From: Patiria pectinifera
Lineage: Eukaryota > Echinodermata > Asteroidea > Valvatida > Asterinidae
Length of the DNA: 64,000 nt
NCBI GenBank assembly: GCA_029964075.1
Contig: CM057140.1
Span: 8,140,643-8,204,642, forward strand
Direction of reading: 5' to 3'
The notes below the pieces were generated by a model, which did no database searches, had not been told where the DNA came from, and saw only the letters and a list, made by a program, of their open reading frames with translations. The number at the start of each line of letters is the position of its first letter. The first letter of the stretch is position 1. A program made the translations under genes and the position numbers. This document shows, piece after piece, positions 49,301 through 58,233 of this stretch.

Positions 49301-52300
49301 CCCGTTCAAAATGCTAAGTCAGGCAGATCATTCAATCTCCAACCACCCTTGTCCCACTTAAGGTTACCAGCTTCAGGTGAGCTTCAACATTTGGGGGGGG
49401 GGGGGTTGAAACAATTCAAACTAACATTTCAGGGCTTGAGGGTAATTTAGTAAAAAAAAAAAAAAGAAAAGCCAATTGGCAGTTTGGTAAAACTAAAAAA
49501 TATAGTGTACGTGAACTTTTGTGAATGGATATTTTACCTGATGAGAATTAACTGCCTTACAGTTGGTGTTCTCATGATATTGTGTGACTTGATAGCTGCC
49601 TACTGTGCTCCATCTGTACGGGCACATGCGTTCACTGGGCACCTGTCGTCCATAGTTGGCACTTTCTATTGTAATGACTGTGCTGTTTGGGCACTTGAAT
49701 GTCAGGAGATCCTTGTCACAGGCAAACACAAACTTGCTTCTTAACGTTGACATTAACAAATCTGAGTGGGAGACAATAACAGTGAGAAAGCTGTAACAAC
49801 CATGCATGTAATTTCATTATTTCTTTGTAAAGTTTCAGGGAAAACGTTTCGTTCCATTGATACACTGGGAACAGATGTGGTTTATGCAACAAAGAGCTGA
49901 ATCGTGAACAAATGAATACTATACCACATGGTACATGCCTACTAGGCACATAAGAGTAAGTCACGATGATAACCAACGGCTACATGTATAATGTCCATTG
50001 AGCTGCCAGCTCAACAGCTTCACCTACACCTTCTGAACAACAAACAGTTGCTCTGTGGTTAGATCATAGCGAGTCCTGTACTAATTACAATTTCTTGTTC
50101 TTGTCAAACAAGAAACAGGGAACCTTCCTTCCAGCACTAGCAGCAAACTGTTTGGTAATTGCATGGAGTATACAAATTGCCTCTTATCCTTTTCAAGTCA
50201 ACACAATTTGCAATTGGATGCCTAGGCTGATGGTACAAATACCTGGATAATAAGACCCAGTTCCATTTTTCATTGAATACAAAACCTTCTTTACATATTA
50301 AGACACAACCTTTCTGAATACATGTAGGTGACTTGCCCCTACTTCAAATTTTGTGTCCAAGAAAACTACAATTTGTTATGAGTCCAGTATTGTCAACAAG
50401 TTCCCATCGGGGGGGGGGGCTTTCATTTCTACTTTTTATTCAGCTAAATGTATCTCTCAGGGATGCTGCAGTGTGGGTCAGGAACACCTCAGTTTACAAT
50501 GTACTTCTGGTTTTGGTATGTAATAATTATTACATTTCCAGGGGTATCTTGTGAATATTACAAGGGAAAAACAGTTCCAAGGTTATACCTAGAGAGCACA
50601 CTGCTGCTATAGTGCTGATACATGTACAATGTAGCAGCATATAGATGACAGGCCTTGTTCCTCCAGCCCTGGTCCGCATAGTTTATTTGTTGTGCTCAAT
50701 GCTTTGTGTAGAGATTTCCTCCAAGTCTATTCATAGAGTGATTGCATAAGGGTGGCACTTGTGTGCCACATCAAGGAAGCCAGTTCCACATTATTGTGTG
50801 CTGACAATACAGGCCAGCACTAGAAAAGTACAAAGCAATACTAGGGTTTAACTTCCAGCAATGCCCGTGAAGGCCACTCATCTGATCTACATGTACACTA
50901 CCTGTGTTAAGACTAATAGCTTTTATTACCATTTCAATTTACAAACTGCGATAGGTGTTTTTAATATGCAACTCTATTTCCCAAAGTCACACCTGCAGTA
51001 AAATATGTGCAATAATGATTAGGTTAAGTGGCAACATCCAGCAATGTGTTTATGATTAGAAAAAGGGGGCCCTTTATAAATACCTAACAACTTTCTCTGT
51101 GGTCCATTGAAATCCAAATGGGATTACATGGATGAGAATGGTAGTGTTCTGCAGATTGACCCTGTATGGCCATAATCTTACTGACTATAGAACTTAAGCA
51201 CCTGAGATTTATCCCTTCTCAATACTCAGAACTGTAGCTCTGTGGCACAATATACAATACAAAGCACGCCTACAAAATTCCTCAGCAGATTTTCAACTTT
51301 TCAGGAGGTGCTTTGCAGAAGATTCGAAGCAGTTTATCATTCGTGTTTATCACTGTCATTTTTATGTCTCAAAACGTTTCGGCTGTAATTTAAGCCAGGA
51401 CGACTCAGTATGGACATGCAGTAGGGTAATTACCAACAGACAAATACATTTTAAGGTTTTGGACCTAGGGGGGACATTATCTTGATGAGCTTTTTGCTGG
51501 CGGTGCACAGGCAGGTATTTTGCCACACTTTCAGATAGCAAATCAAATCGCAAAGTGTGAAGTATGACTAACTAATAAATCAACTTTCAATTCTCTCCAG
51601 ACACTTGTGCTGCAATTTACCTTAAGTAGGTCAAAAGAAATAGGCTACCCCTTTGCTGTCATTTGTTTGCTCAAGAAATATTTGATTTACAGCTTTTTTA
51701 AAGATAGTTTTTAATGAAATGTACGAAGCCTAACTTTCAACTTGCTTTTTACAATTGTACAAACATGAGTAAAATGTGGTCCTCAAATAAAGTAGCAGCA
51801 CATTTCTGACATTCTGAAGTTAAACCCGTGGTGACCCGACTGACCTGCTGGGGTCATGGGGGTTACTTTGTGGTATTCAGGTCAGCTGAAGTTTGCTGAT
51901 AGTGATGGGTGTCCTGCATCCATTACATTCAGGAATTGCCCACAGGAAAATACCAGAATCATCAGGGCCAGCTGCTGATGATCACAGCTCCCACATGAAT
52001 GCATTGTGCAGACCCAAAACACCATTATATGTCCCATTCAATGACCAAAAACAAGACACGAATTCATTCATTTGTCTCAATTCAGTTCAATTCATTTGGT
52101 TCATCACCTAATCTAAATTTTGTCGAACAAAATGGAAGCCAGTCGGCAGCGCCACCGGTATAGTATTCTGGAGGTCGCAGGTTCAAGCCTCACTCCTGTC
52201 TTTGTTCAACTTTTACAATAAAATGGAAAACAGATTGGAACTTCAATGCGTGGATCACTGTAAATGGTGCTAAAAATGGCCAAAAATGTAATGTCTTGAT

Positions 52301-55300
52301 GGATTCCAAGCCTACATAATATCAGTACTTCAAAACTAACCGGATATTAAGAAGCGAATGAATGACAGTTTTGTGCGCATCTCAGACACAGACCTACATG
52401 TATGCACTTTATCAACCAAATCAGGTAGGAGAAGATTCACTTTGTATAATTCTCGCATGTTGTCTTGCTTCATGAGGTGACTTTGTACTCTTGAACTCAA
52501 CGCCAAATCTTCCTGAAAGTCGCATTCATTATTCAGGTCTTGTCTGATATCCTGTGTCAACAAACGTGTTCATCAGATAGTTGGCTCGTGTGCATGTAAG
52601 CTGTGTAATGTCCCATCATTAGAAGAAGATTACTTCAGAAAACAAAGTAATTCAGTTAGTAGTTTAGTACCCATTCATCCCATGGAGGAATAAGAAATGT
52701 TAAGTCCAAAATAAATCAAGATCTTGAGATATATAAAAATTTCAACTGTAACACATTATACACTGTACAAACTACATACATATTTAATAATCCCCTTAGA
52801 ACAAAAAAGTCAAAGTAATAGAGTAAATTTCAAATATAACCTAAATTTAATTTACAACAGTCATGCAGGTGTACTGGTATTAATAGTACCCACTGTTTAG
52901 TAGAAGGTAGAGATAAGGAGGCCTAGTTACAGGAATCTGACTGACCTGATTAAGGAATTTATTCCATTGCCTACAGCTAGGATTTCACAAATTTCATTGA
53001 CGGCATCTGGCATTCCAGCTACTTGATCTGCATTGCAGTATGCACCAATCAGCAGTGGTCATGCTACACATAGGCCTTGGGCACTAGTTAATAAGATTTG
53101 CCTAAGTATGGACACCACCGCTACAAATGAGGATAAGTTAGAAAGTGTCAAAACAACCCCAACACCAAATATGTTTTACTTGCATTTTCAGTGTTTTTGG
53201 AGGGGGTGGGATGTGGGCGCTGCATTTTGCCAGGGGTTATAAGGTCACATCAAGGTCAATTTAGAGGAACACTTTGCTGGGGCTTTGCATTTATAATGTA
53301 AGAGAGAACAGTGACCTTCGTTCAATACATGATGCAAGTGAAAGTACAAAATTCACAGAAACCAACTTTTTCCATTGAAATGTGTGGGATATCAACTTTG
53401 TATAGAATTAGAGATGTTCCCATGCATGTAGTTTTCTATTGTAGAAATAAGGCAAGAAAAACTACAATATACATGTACATAAACACAGAAATATACACAA
53501 TAAATACATATGAGGCCACTCAAAATATAATTATCCCAAAACCAAAAAACAAAGCCCACCCCACCCCAAGAAAAGTATGCACAAATAACATGTAAGCTGC
53601 CCAACACCCCCCCCCCAAAAAAAATTATAATACCACCGCCGTACACCCTAATATTCACCTGTCTATAATACGGACCTGCACTCATCTGACTTCAATATTA
53701 CACATATTTCATTTAAATCCTTATCGTGTATAATCAATATCTTAAACTGGTCAATCGAAGAAGAGACACCCACCTGTTGTTACCTGAACCCAAAATCAAT
53801 ACAATCAATGCCAGCTAGTATGGACAATTTAGAGGATTATGACCCGTGTACATCTACATGGGTGTATTTACCGGTATGTACTCAACATATTGCCGCAAGA
53901 GGCCTGGCAATTTCCACGAAAATCTACAGACAATAACACAAACATCACAACAATTAACAAGCAGGTCACAAAATTATAACTTTTAAATTTCCCTCTCTCT
54001 TTTAATCACTAAACTTCAACCATTTAAATCTGCTGAAACAGCTTAATTTGAGAGAGAAAATCTCTTGGCATAAAATTGGAATCTGCTATACCAGTACATT
54101 GTCTGTAACTGTAACTGTAATCCTATAGTTTGGCATTTCTGAAACCATGTACAGTGAAAAGATACATGCACAGATCTGGCCAGACCAGGAAGAAAATTAG
54201 GAGGGTGAATCCAGTGTGCTAATTTCTAGAGCTCCCAGGCCAGGAGAACATCCCCTCCCCAGCATCCCCCCCCCCTCCCTGCCAAGGAATCTTGTCTAGG
54301 GTATCTGCATTCCTAACAGGCTAAATGCTGCCTTCACAGTATTTAAGAGGACTTTTACTGCAATCACGGTCAATGCTCTAAATGAAAAAGCTGATTATAT
54401 CTGAATTAGACCACGCTTGAATGAAATGACCCATATTACAGCCCTACTCCTTGCGTAATGAGAAATGAAATCACTCAAGCGTAACATCTAAGGGAATGGC
54501 ATTGTAGGTACTAAAGATGCTGAGAATAACTGATTATTATTAACACCTCAGTGGCATACATGACTTCCTTCCCTTACAGCCTTGGTAATAGTGCAATGTA
54601 GCATAAAACCATTAACCACTACAACACATTACACAAATTTGTATTTTTATACAATAGTACATGTAGATGTACAATCACTCCTTCCTTGCAGTAAAATATG
54701 TCATGTTTATCATGTCATGTTTTTAGTTCAAGGTAAAAGTGCTTGTTCGTGATAATGATCGAGATCCATCACAGGTCAAACCAAAATCAGTGAATGTTGC
54801 ACATAATTACACAGCCCTTCCTAGAACTGCACATTTCTCTCTAAAGAACTTCAGTTGAAAAAAATGTACCTCATTTACAGGATGTGGGCATATGTCCTAA
54901 AACTAAAAGGCCTCCTACTAAAAATGTTTTGAATTTCAACCTGTGTGTTTTAATGTTAAAGTTCTAGTCATGTTAGCTCTGAACTACTGTTACTCAAGCA
55001 AGTTTTAGTTTTTAAAAAATAGCAACAAAATATTGTTCATTTGTTGGTTTTATTTCATTTAAATACAGAGTTTTGAATCAATGAACTCCTTCCACTATTG
55101 CAAAGGTAAAATCCCTAAATTGGATCAACTTGTTCAATGTTCAGGGTCAAAAGTTGCTAACCTTGGTCAACTAATTCCTATTTTTGTGATGAAATCCATC
55201 CATTTCCGCTCCAATCTGTCCTTCCGCTGGAATTGATTACGTCCAATGGGTTTATTGTGCAATTTGTATGGGATGATATCATGCATGAATGCTCTGTTCT

Positions 55301-56553
55301 GGCTGATTTAAGCACCGATGTATTGTGTTGGCATTCCAGTGGTTTAGCAGTCAGTTTACATGGCAGCGTCACAAGATTTTGTATCAAGCAGGCAAATAAA
55401 CAACAAATCAATCTAACACAGACCTCAAAACAAAGAAACAGAGAGATCCAAAATATAAAGGAACAAGTTGAGAGAACAAATATTTCAATTATCAATGTTT
55501 ACAAATGTTGTGAATTTTCTATCTCGCATAAGATGAATGACATTCAAACTTTTACACCAAACATCAATAATCGAAGAGGTCCTACCAAGGTATCCAACTC
55601 TAACTAGGGACAATTATCATGTTGAAAAAAAATAATCATTTCGGAAAGAATGTATTTAATCCAGATGCCACTTCGTTGGTCTAGTGCAAGGCAAGATTAC
55701 CATATGCGAAGTTCACTAATTTTCCTCCGTATTGACTAACAAGCCCCCAAATAGCAATTTCATGTCATCAAAGTCAATTTGAGCAGTGAAAAAATACAAG
55801 CATTTTCTTAGAAAACACTTAGAATTTTTCAGTCCAATCTCATAGGGTTTGTACACAGGGTGTTGAGTGAACTTCGTATATGGACATCTTTCCGAGTGCA
55901 AATAGTCTATGGAGAGTCAAGAAAAATGTCAAAGTACTTTCTAACAAAATTTGACTTTTCCCAGTTCCAAATGCATGTCTTTTTATAATTTTTGCAATGA
56001 ATGACCTCCATTTAGATATACATGTATTAAGCAAAAAAGTGGCGTCAGGATGCAACATTCTTTCCAAAATGTCATGTTCTCAATATAAAAAAAACTTGTA
56101 GGTACAACTAGGCCATAGAATTAGGACTGTATTCAAAATTACAAGCACTTTTGTCCAAATTTAGTCTACAATCAATCATATACACGTGTATGGTAAAATT
56201 CCTCCATGGTGTATCTGACTTGGGGAGGTTAGTAGTACATTTTACAAAAACGTACTTTTTGTTAGTGTATAGGGCCTAAGTTATACTATAACTATCCCAA
56301 GTCACATTTGAAATAAACCGACTTGCACGCATACTTGCACTGGATGTGTGTGGTCGGTCATGTCGGTATGGATGAAACCCCTGTAATTTGTAAAGTGCAA
56401 ATATAGTCAAAATTTAACAATTGTGGTTAACCAAAGCTTGACTTAAATATTCCGTGACTGACCTGGGTTATCCTCAGCCTGACTGCTGGGTAGATAAGGA
56501 AATGTTAGACCCACGATGACCGTGAATACTACTGGCAGCAACTCCGCCATCAT
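25138..56553 (-). CDS. EVA1C: EVA1C/EVA-1-type receptor with two SUEL lectin domains, complete coding span, nine exons
   Basis: EVA-1 family proteins are single-pass surface receptors that act with SAX-3/Robo in Slit guidance in C. elegans and bind heparin in vertebrates (established knowledge). Nine exons on - join to 1401 nt, 466 residues plus TGA; human EVA1C has about 441. Order seen: signal peptide (1-26, ending LPSSQA), SUEL-type galactose-binding lectin domain 1 (about C45-C144, with ANYGRQ and DPCPGTNKYLDVTYKC), lectin domain 2 (about C155-C243, with SAGFGRP and EPCQAGTYKYLSVIYTC), a Ser/Thr-rich stalk with NLT, NDS and NTS sequons, one membrane segment (about 347-369), basic RLKC stop-transfer and a tail of about 97 residues. 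Every intron is phase 1 except intron 2 (phase 0). An undetected small exon remains possible in the 11-kb intron between domain 2 and the stalk. Confidence 0.92.
25523..25608 (+). repeat. Dispersed ACTTGTGA repeat (upstream in EVA1 intron 8)
   Basis: CCTGCTACTTGTGAATTGAC, CTTGTGATGATGGAC and GGACTGGACTACAACACAG. Confidence 0.55.
26263..26680. mobile_element. TTAA-type MITE, copy D, truncated
   Basis: AGGGAACATACAACATTT after TTAA at 26259-26262, with the central palindrome CCAATGCTGGTCAGCCGACC-AGCGTTGG. Homology stops near 26680 after TCCAGCATCTACAAGCCCAA, so the far end is missing. Confidence 0.65.
26933..27061 (-). CDS. EVA1C: EVA1-type gene coding exon 8 (transmembrane segment)
   Basis: Acceptor TTTTCATATCATAG, 43 codons, donor GTAGGT. 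Encodes VFVLYVSIGCCIGIIGTLLW then CVVRLKC, a single hydrophobic helix followed by basic residues and a KKK motif, so the C-terminus is cytoplasmic. Confidence 0.9.
27553..27668. repeat. Long perfect-type hairpin, left part of composite repeat
   Basis: AGAATAC...GTGTGGATTC...AAGAATTCAC pairs with GTGAATTC...GAATCCACAC...GTATTCT around GGCGCAAAGCGCC. Arms about 45 nt, TTAA on both sides. Confidence 0.7.
27669..28265. mobile_element. 597-bp TTAA-flanked element, younger copy
   Basis: ACCATTGC next to TTAA at 27665-27668, and GCAATGGT next to TTAA at 28266-28269. An open frame on + (27967-28197) starts MDSSDDDFFLTKSRF, acidic and serine-rich, preceded by TTACGTCAAA. Related copies at 15985-16628 and 55876-56066. 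The frame may be the start of a lost transposase gene, but shows no recognised domain. Confidence 0.6.
28318..28338 (+). repeat. (AC)n microsatellite
   Basis: About ten AC units in EVA1 intron 7. Confidence 0.85.
28438..28569 (-). CDS. EVA1C: EVA1-type gene coding exon 7 (stalk)
   Basis: Acceptor GGGTTTGTCACAG, 44 codons, donor GTATGT, phase 1 both sides. Ser/Thr/Asp-rich (SSDTISSTDNTSLSEGPP), with NDS and NTS sequons, as expected for a glycosylated stalk just outside the membrane. Confidence 0.8.
30240..30404 (-). CDS. EVA1C: EVA1-type gene coding exon 6 (stalk)
   Basis: Acceptor ATGTTTCTTCACAG, phase 1 both sides, donor GTAACA, 55 codons. Begins VSKRIFRKPRRYTGAAT, a basic juxta-domain stretch, then a Pro/Thr/Ser-rich segment with an NLT sequon. 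No named domain. Assigned by continuous phase and position between the lectin and membrane exons. Confidence 0.82.
31038..31440 (+). repeat. Two direct copies of a diverged repeat
   Basis: TTGATACCTGATGATGTAATG at about 31051 recurs as TTGATACCTGATGACGTCATC at about 31371, each followed by TTTGGA(C/T)CAGGG about 50 nt later. Confidence 0.5.
31590..32445 (-). repeat. tRNA-derived SINE with an eightfold tandem tRNA-like head
   Basis: Read on -, eight units of about 78 bp each carry a B-box-like GGTTCGATTCC (for example complementing 32059-32069), preceded by GGGTGGGTAGTGCAAAAAGC and GCTCACCTCTCACC, a tRNA-like D arm and anticodon region. The last unit runs into a non-tRNA body (31815 down to about 31590), including CTCCGGTTTTCCTCCC, typical of a SINE. 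Spacing is 77-80 nt. Frames through the array are long only because the unit lacks stops in some frames. Confidence 0.75.
32447..32520 (+). repeat. Dispersed ACTTGTGA repeat beside the tRNA-like array
   Basis: CCCTGTTACTTGTGACTGGA, CTTGTGATGGACC and CTACAACACTGGACC; abuts the end of the array. Confidence 0.55.
33248..33505 (+). repeat. tRNA-derived SINE
   Basis: A box TAGCCGAGCGG (33255-33265) in GTCCTCATAGCCGAGCGGTT, then a degenerate B box GTTCCAATCC (33300-33309), a body of about 180 nt and the tail ACCTTTACCTTTAC. A long variable arm would be needed, as in Leu/Ser tRNAs. Lies in EVA1 intron 5. Confidence 0.8.
34345..34515. repeat. ACTCGAGTC palindromic low-complexity array
   Basis: Repeats of GAGTCGAGTC interrupted by ATT-rich phrases such as GTCATTTGCTCG. 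Every ACTCGAGT is its own complement. Similar in style to the GAGTAC array at 7186. Confidence 0.75.
34520..38090. other. EVA1 intron 5 interior, nothing recognised
   Basis: AT-rich intronic DNA with A, C and G homopolymer runs (for example about 36220-36245). No coding exon, RNA gene or clear transposon end seen. Confidence 0.4.
38098..38619. mobile_element. 522-bp TTAA-flanked MITE, copy A
   Basis: AGGGAATGCACAACATT after TTAA (38094-38097) and AATGTTGTATCTTCCCT before TTAA (38620-38623). Opposite orientation to copies C and D. Central CAGCGCTGGTCGGCTGATCAG palindrome. Confidence 0.8.
40771..41284. mobile_element. 514-bp TTAA-flanked MITE, copy B
   Basis: AGGGAATGTACAACATTTGC after TTAA (40767-40770) and TTATGTTGTATTTTCCCT before TTAA (41285-41288). 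Closely similar to copy A, same orientation; both in EVA1 intron 5. Confidence 0.8.
41341..41400 (+). repeat. CAGACA-type minisatellite
   Basis: Irregular runs of ACAGACATCAGACAGACAG in EVA1 intron 5 near the exon at 41630. Confidence 0.7.
41630..41773 (-). CDS. EVA1C: EVA1-type gene coding exon 5 (lectin domain 2, second half)
   Basis: Acceptor CTACTTTGCAG. Encodes ECSSSSSLEEVMKRCHGKRH, then STRIFGEPCQAGTYKYLSVI and YTC. Phase 1 both sides, donor GTAAGT. Confidence 0.94.
41774..45884. other. EVA1 intron 4, nothing recognised
   Basis: AT-rich intron with scattered TACATGTACATGTA phrases (for example near 42810). No gene or transposon end seen apart from the tandem duplication at 44750. Confidence 0.4.
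44750..44821 (+). repeat. Exact tandem duplication of a 36-bp unit
   Basis: CCCTTGAAAAACTTGTTTCA continuing to TCTGTTAAAAT occurs twice in a row without visible change, so it is recent. Confidence 0.85.
45885..46031 (-). CDS. EVA1C: EVA1-type gene coding exon 4 (lectin domain 2, first half)
   Basis: Acceptor CTGCTCTATCCAG. Encodes VVCENSHMMLHCNGKEVLAI, then HSAGFGRP and MKCPSFSMDDI. Phase 1 on both sides, donor GTAAGT. Confidence 0.94.
46869..47364. mobile_element. 496-bp foldback MITE with internal inverted tandem arrays
   Basis: TGAAGCCGAGAAAGGGACAG at the left and the inverted right end agree over about 50 nt with few changes. TA at 46867-46868 and 47365-47366 may be the target duplication. 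The interior is about 21 units of CGTTCCCACGAATTGCTAATT type, inverted around 47125. Sits in EVA1 intron 3. Confidence 0.75.
48147..48270 (-). CDS. EVA1C: EVA1-type gene coding exon 3 (lectin domain 1, second half)
   Basis: Acceptor TTGTTTACAG, phase 0. Contains CESRQFCKLRVASDLFGADP and CPGTNKYLDVTYKC, the DPCPGTxKYLxVxYxC signature of SUEL lectin domains. Donor GTAAGT in phase 1. Confidence 0.95.
49538..49761 (-). CDS. EVA1C: EVA1-type gene coding exon 2 (lectin domain 1, first half)
   Basis: Acceptor TGTCTCCCACTCAG in phase 1, 224 nt. Contains FACDKDLLTFKCPNSTVITI and ESANYGRQ, the typical first half of a SUEL domain, then ERMCPY and TNCKAVNSHQ. Donor GTAAAA is weak but gives the right frame (phase 0). 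Confidence 0.92.
52140..52215 (+). repeat. Possible tRNA-derived SINE fragment
   Basis: GGAGGTCGCAGGTTCAAGCC contains a B box (GGTTCAAGCC); upstream CGCCACCGGTATAGTATTCTG could be a decayed A-box region. Confidence 0.35.
55876..56066 (-). mobile_element. Fragment of the 27669-28265 repeat family
   Basis: Read on -, GGAAAGAATGTTGCATCCTG, GACGCCAC, GGTCATTCATTGCAAAAAT, AAAGACATG and GACTCTCCATAGAC match the left third of the copy at 27669 in order. Confidence 0.55.
56463..56553 (-). CDS. EVA1C: EVA1-type gene coding exon 1 (signal peptide)
   Basis: Encodes MMAELLPVVFTVIVGLTFPY then LPSSQAEDNP, a classic secretion signal with likely cleavage after SQA. Donor GTCAGT, phase 1. The frame stays open upstream to an ATG at 56751 and includes another hydrophobic run, but the downstream Met pair gives a normal signal peptide and sits in an ATGATGGCG start context, so it is preferred. 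Confidence 0.85.
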
Positions 56554-57039
56554 ACCGCCAACATCTAAGAGTAGACAGTTCCTCTTGCAAAAAATAAGAA
56601 CAACAAAAACAACTGCAGCCAGCGCCAGCAGACACGGCACGATGCACACAAACTTCACACAGCGACGATTGACGAAACCGCTCAGTTTATTGAAAAACAA
56701 AGTTGGACCACCAAGTACATGTACTTGCCACTCTCTCGTTGAATTACACAAGGAACTGATTCCAAGTCCAAAGTCTCCGCTGAATTTTTATTGCAAGTTG
56801 ACGATAAAAACGAGGAGCAGAAGAAACCAGTGAATGGTCCAGTTTTGTGTAGGGTACATGTGAATGGTATGGCCGGTCCTCCACGAGGTCAATATACTTC
56901 ATCCCAAAAGCAGTGACTCACGCAATAAACACGAGGTACTACTCGCTATGCAGAGGGGGGCCAGAGGGGGGCTGAAGGGGGCTAGATGGTTGTAACTTGC
57001 TAGAAATCATTTACCGCTTCTGTTATTCAGTTTAACAAA

Positions 57040-57340
57040 GACTTAATAGTTTCCCGATCCTCGAGCGAGACGAGACAGATACACTTATTAGAAATTGCCC
57101 AAAGACGATTTTTTTGTGTGGTCGCTTCCGAAGATTTACCGACCGTTTTGCTTGTGGAGCCGGGGATGTTGAGTGTTGGCATGAACTGCGCAGTGTTGTA
57201 GGCACGTCTCGTCTATCCGGTTTACCATCCAGCATGCAATTTGCCTGTGCATCGCACATCGACTTATCGCGCCATCTCGCTCACATTTCCCTTCCCAACT
57301 ACACACAAAGCCAGCGGCCAGCGGCATATTTAGCTTTGAT
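57040..57340 (-). promoter_or_regulatory. Possible promoter region of the EVA1-type gene
   Basis: This stretch, 0.5-0.8 kb upstream of the signal-peptide exon, is visibly richer in G+C and CpG than the surrounding AT-rich DNA. No TATA box or defined start element is assigned. The open frame at 57114-57479 on + has no recognised similarity and is probably chance. Confidence 0.2.
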
Positions 57341-58233
57341 CATCGAATTACACATTCCACTGTTAAAGGGTGGATTTTGCAGGCAGGTTGGCGCTGTCCA
57401 AAGCCCCGCTAATAAAAAAAAAACGGCAAGGGGTTTTTACTCGAGTGTATTGAATACAGAAACAAAAATAAGATTTTGATGACGAATGGAAATTTGCGCC
57501 AACGCAAAAGATTCGAAGATCAAAGTTGCCTCTCATTGTGCTATTTTCGAGTCCCAACCGGAAAAACAGATTTTTAGCAAGCAATACAAAACTTAGTCAC
57601 TTTCGACTGAGACATACAACAAAAACAATCCGCCCACGGTTTACTTATGAAATAATTGCCATGAAAAACATTGATTTGCGGCCCGACAAATATTTGTGTG
57701 CATATATTATGGGCGCAAAGGCAACACAAATGTGAAAGCATATTTTCAGAGGGTTTGAAACGTAAAAAAAAAAAACATAAAAAAGAATTGTTTTCGTATA
57801 AATAACACATGCAAATTGAAAATCGTTGAAAGAAAATAAAAACTGATATGTTGAAGACTAGGGGTGAAAAGGATAAGAAACTATTGCAAGAAGAAAAGAA
57901 ATTCAGCCTTTATGTCACCTCATGTTACTGTTAGAAACCGTGCACAAACCAATATTAAATCAGTACTACTTTACCATAAATGTATCACTGCAGGCTCCAA
58001 CATTTATAGCTATGGAAACCATCCCTTTCCTATTTCATTTTGGTTACTTCAGAAAATATGAGCTCCAACAAATATTTTTTAAACACTAACCTTGAGGTCT
58101 ATTTAGTTAACACTTTTATAAAGTAATATCTATTTATCATTTTTCGGAAACTACAGCAAGACTTTTGCGTGGTATACATGACCATACTGACAAGGTAAAC
58201 ACAAACACTATTACTTTGGGTTTTATTCACTAT

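Larger units (their letters stand above)
49762..56462. other. EVA1 intron 1, mostly unrecognised
   Basis: 6.7 kb of AT-rich DNA with poly-G and poly-C runs (50409, 53611, 54268), a possible SINE fragment at 52140 and a transposon relic at 55876. No coding exon seen. Confidence 0.4.

Noticed and set aside
56554-56751. Longer N-terminus of the EVA1-type protein starting at 56751
   Set aside because: It would place a second hydrophobic helix before a good signal peptide; the Met pair at 56550-56553 fits a secreted start better, although 5' transcript data would decide.
57114-57479. 121-residue frame upstream of the EVA1-type gene
   Set aside because: No recognised motif, overlaps open frames on the other strand, and the region is explained by higher GC content.
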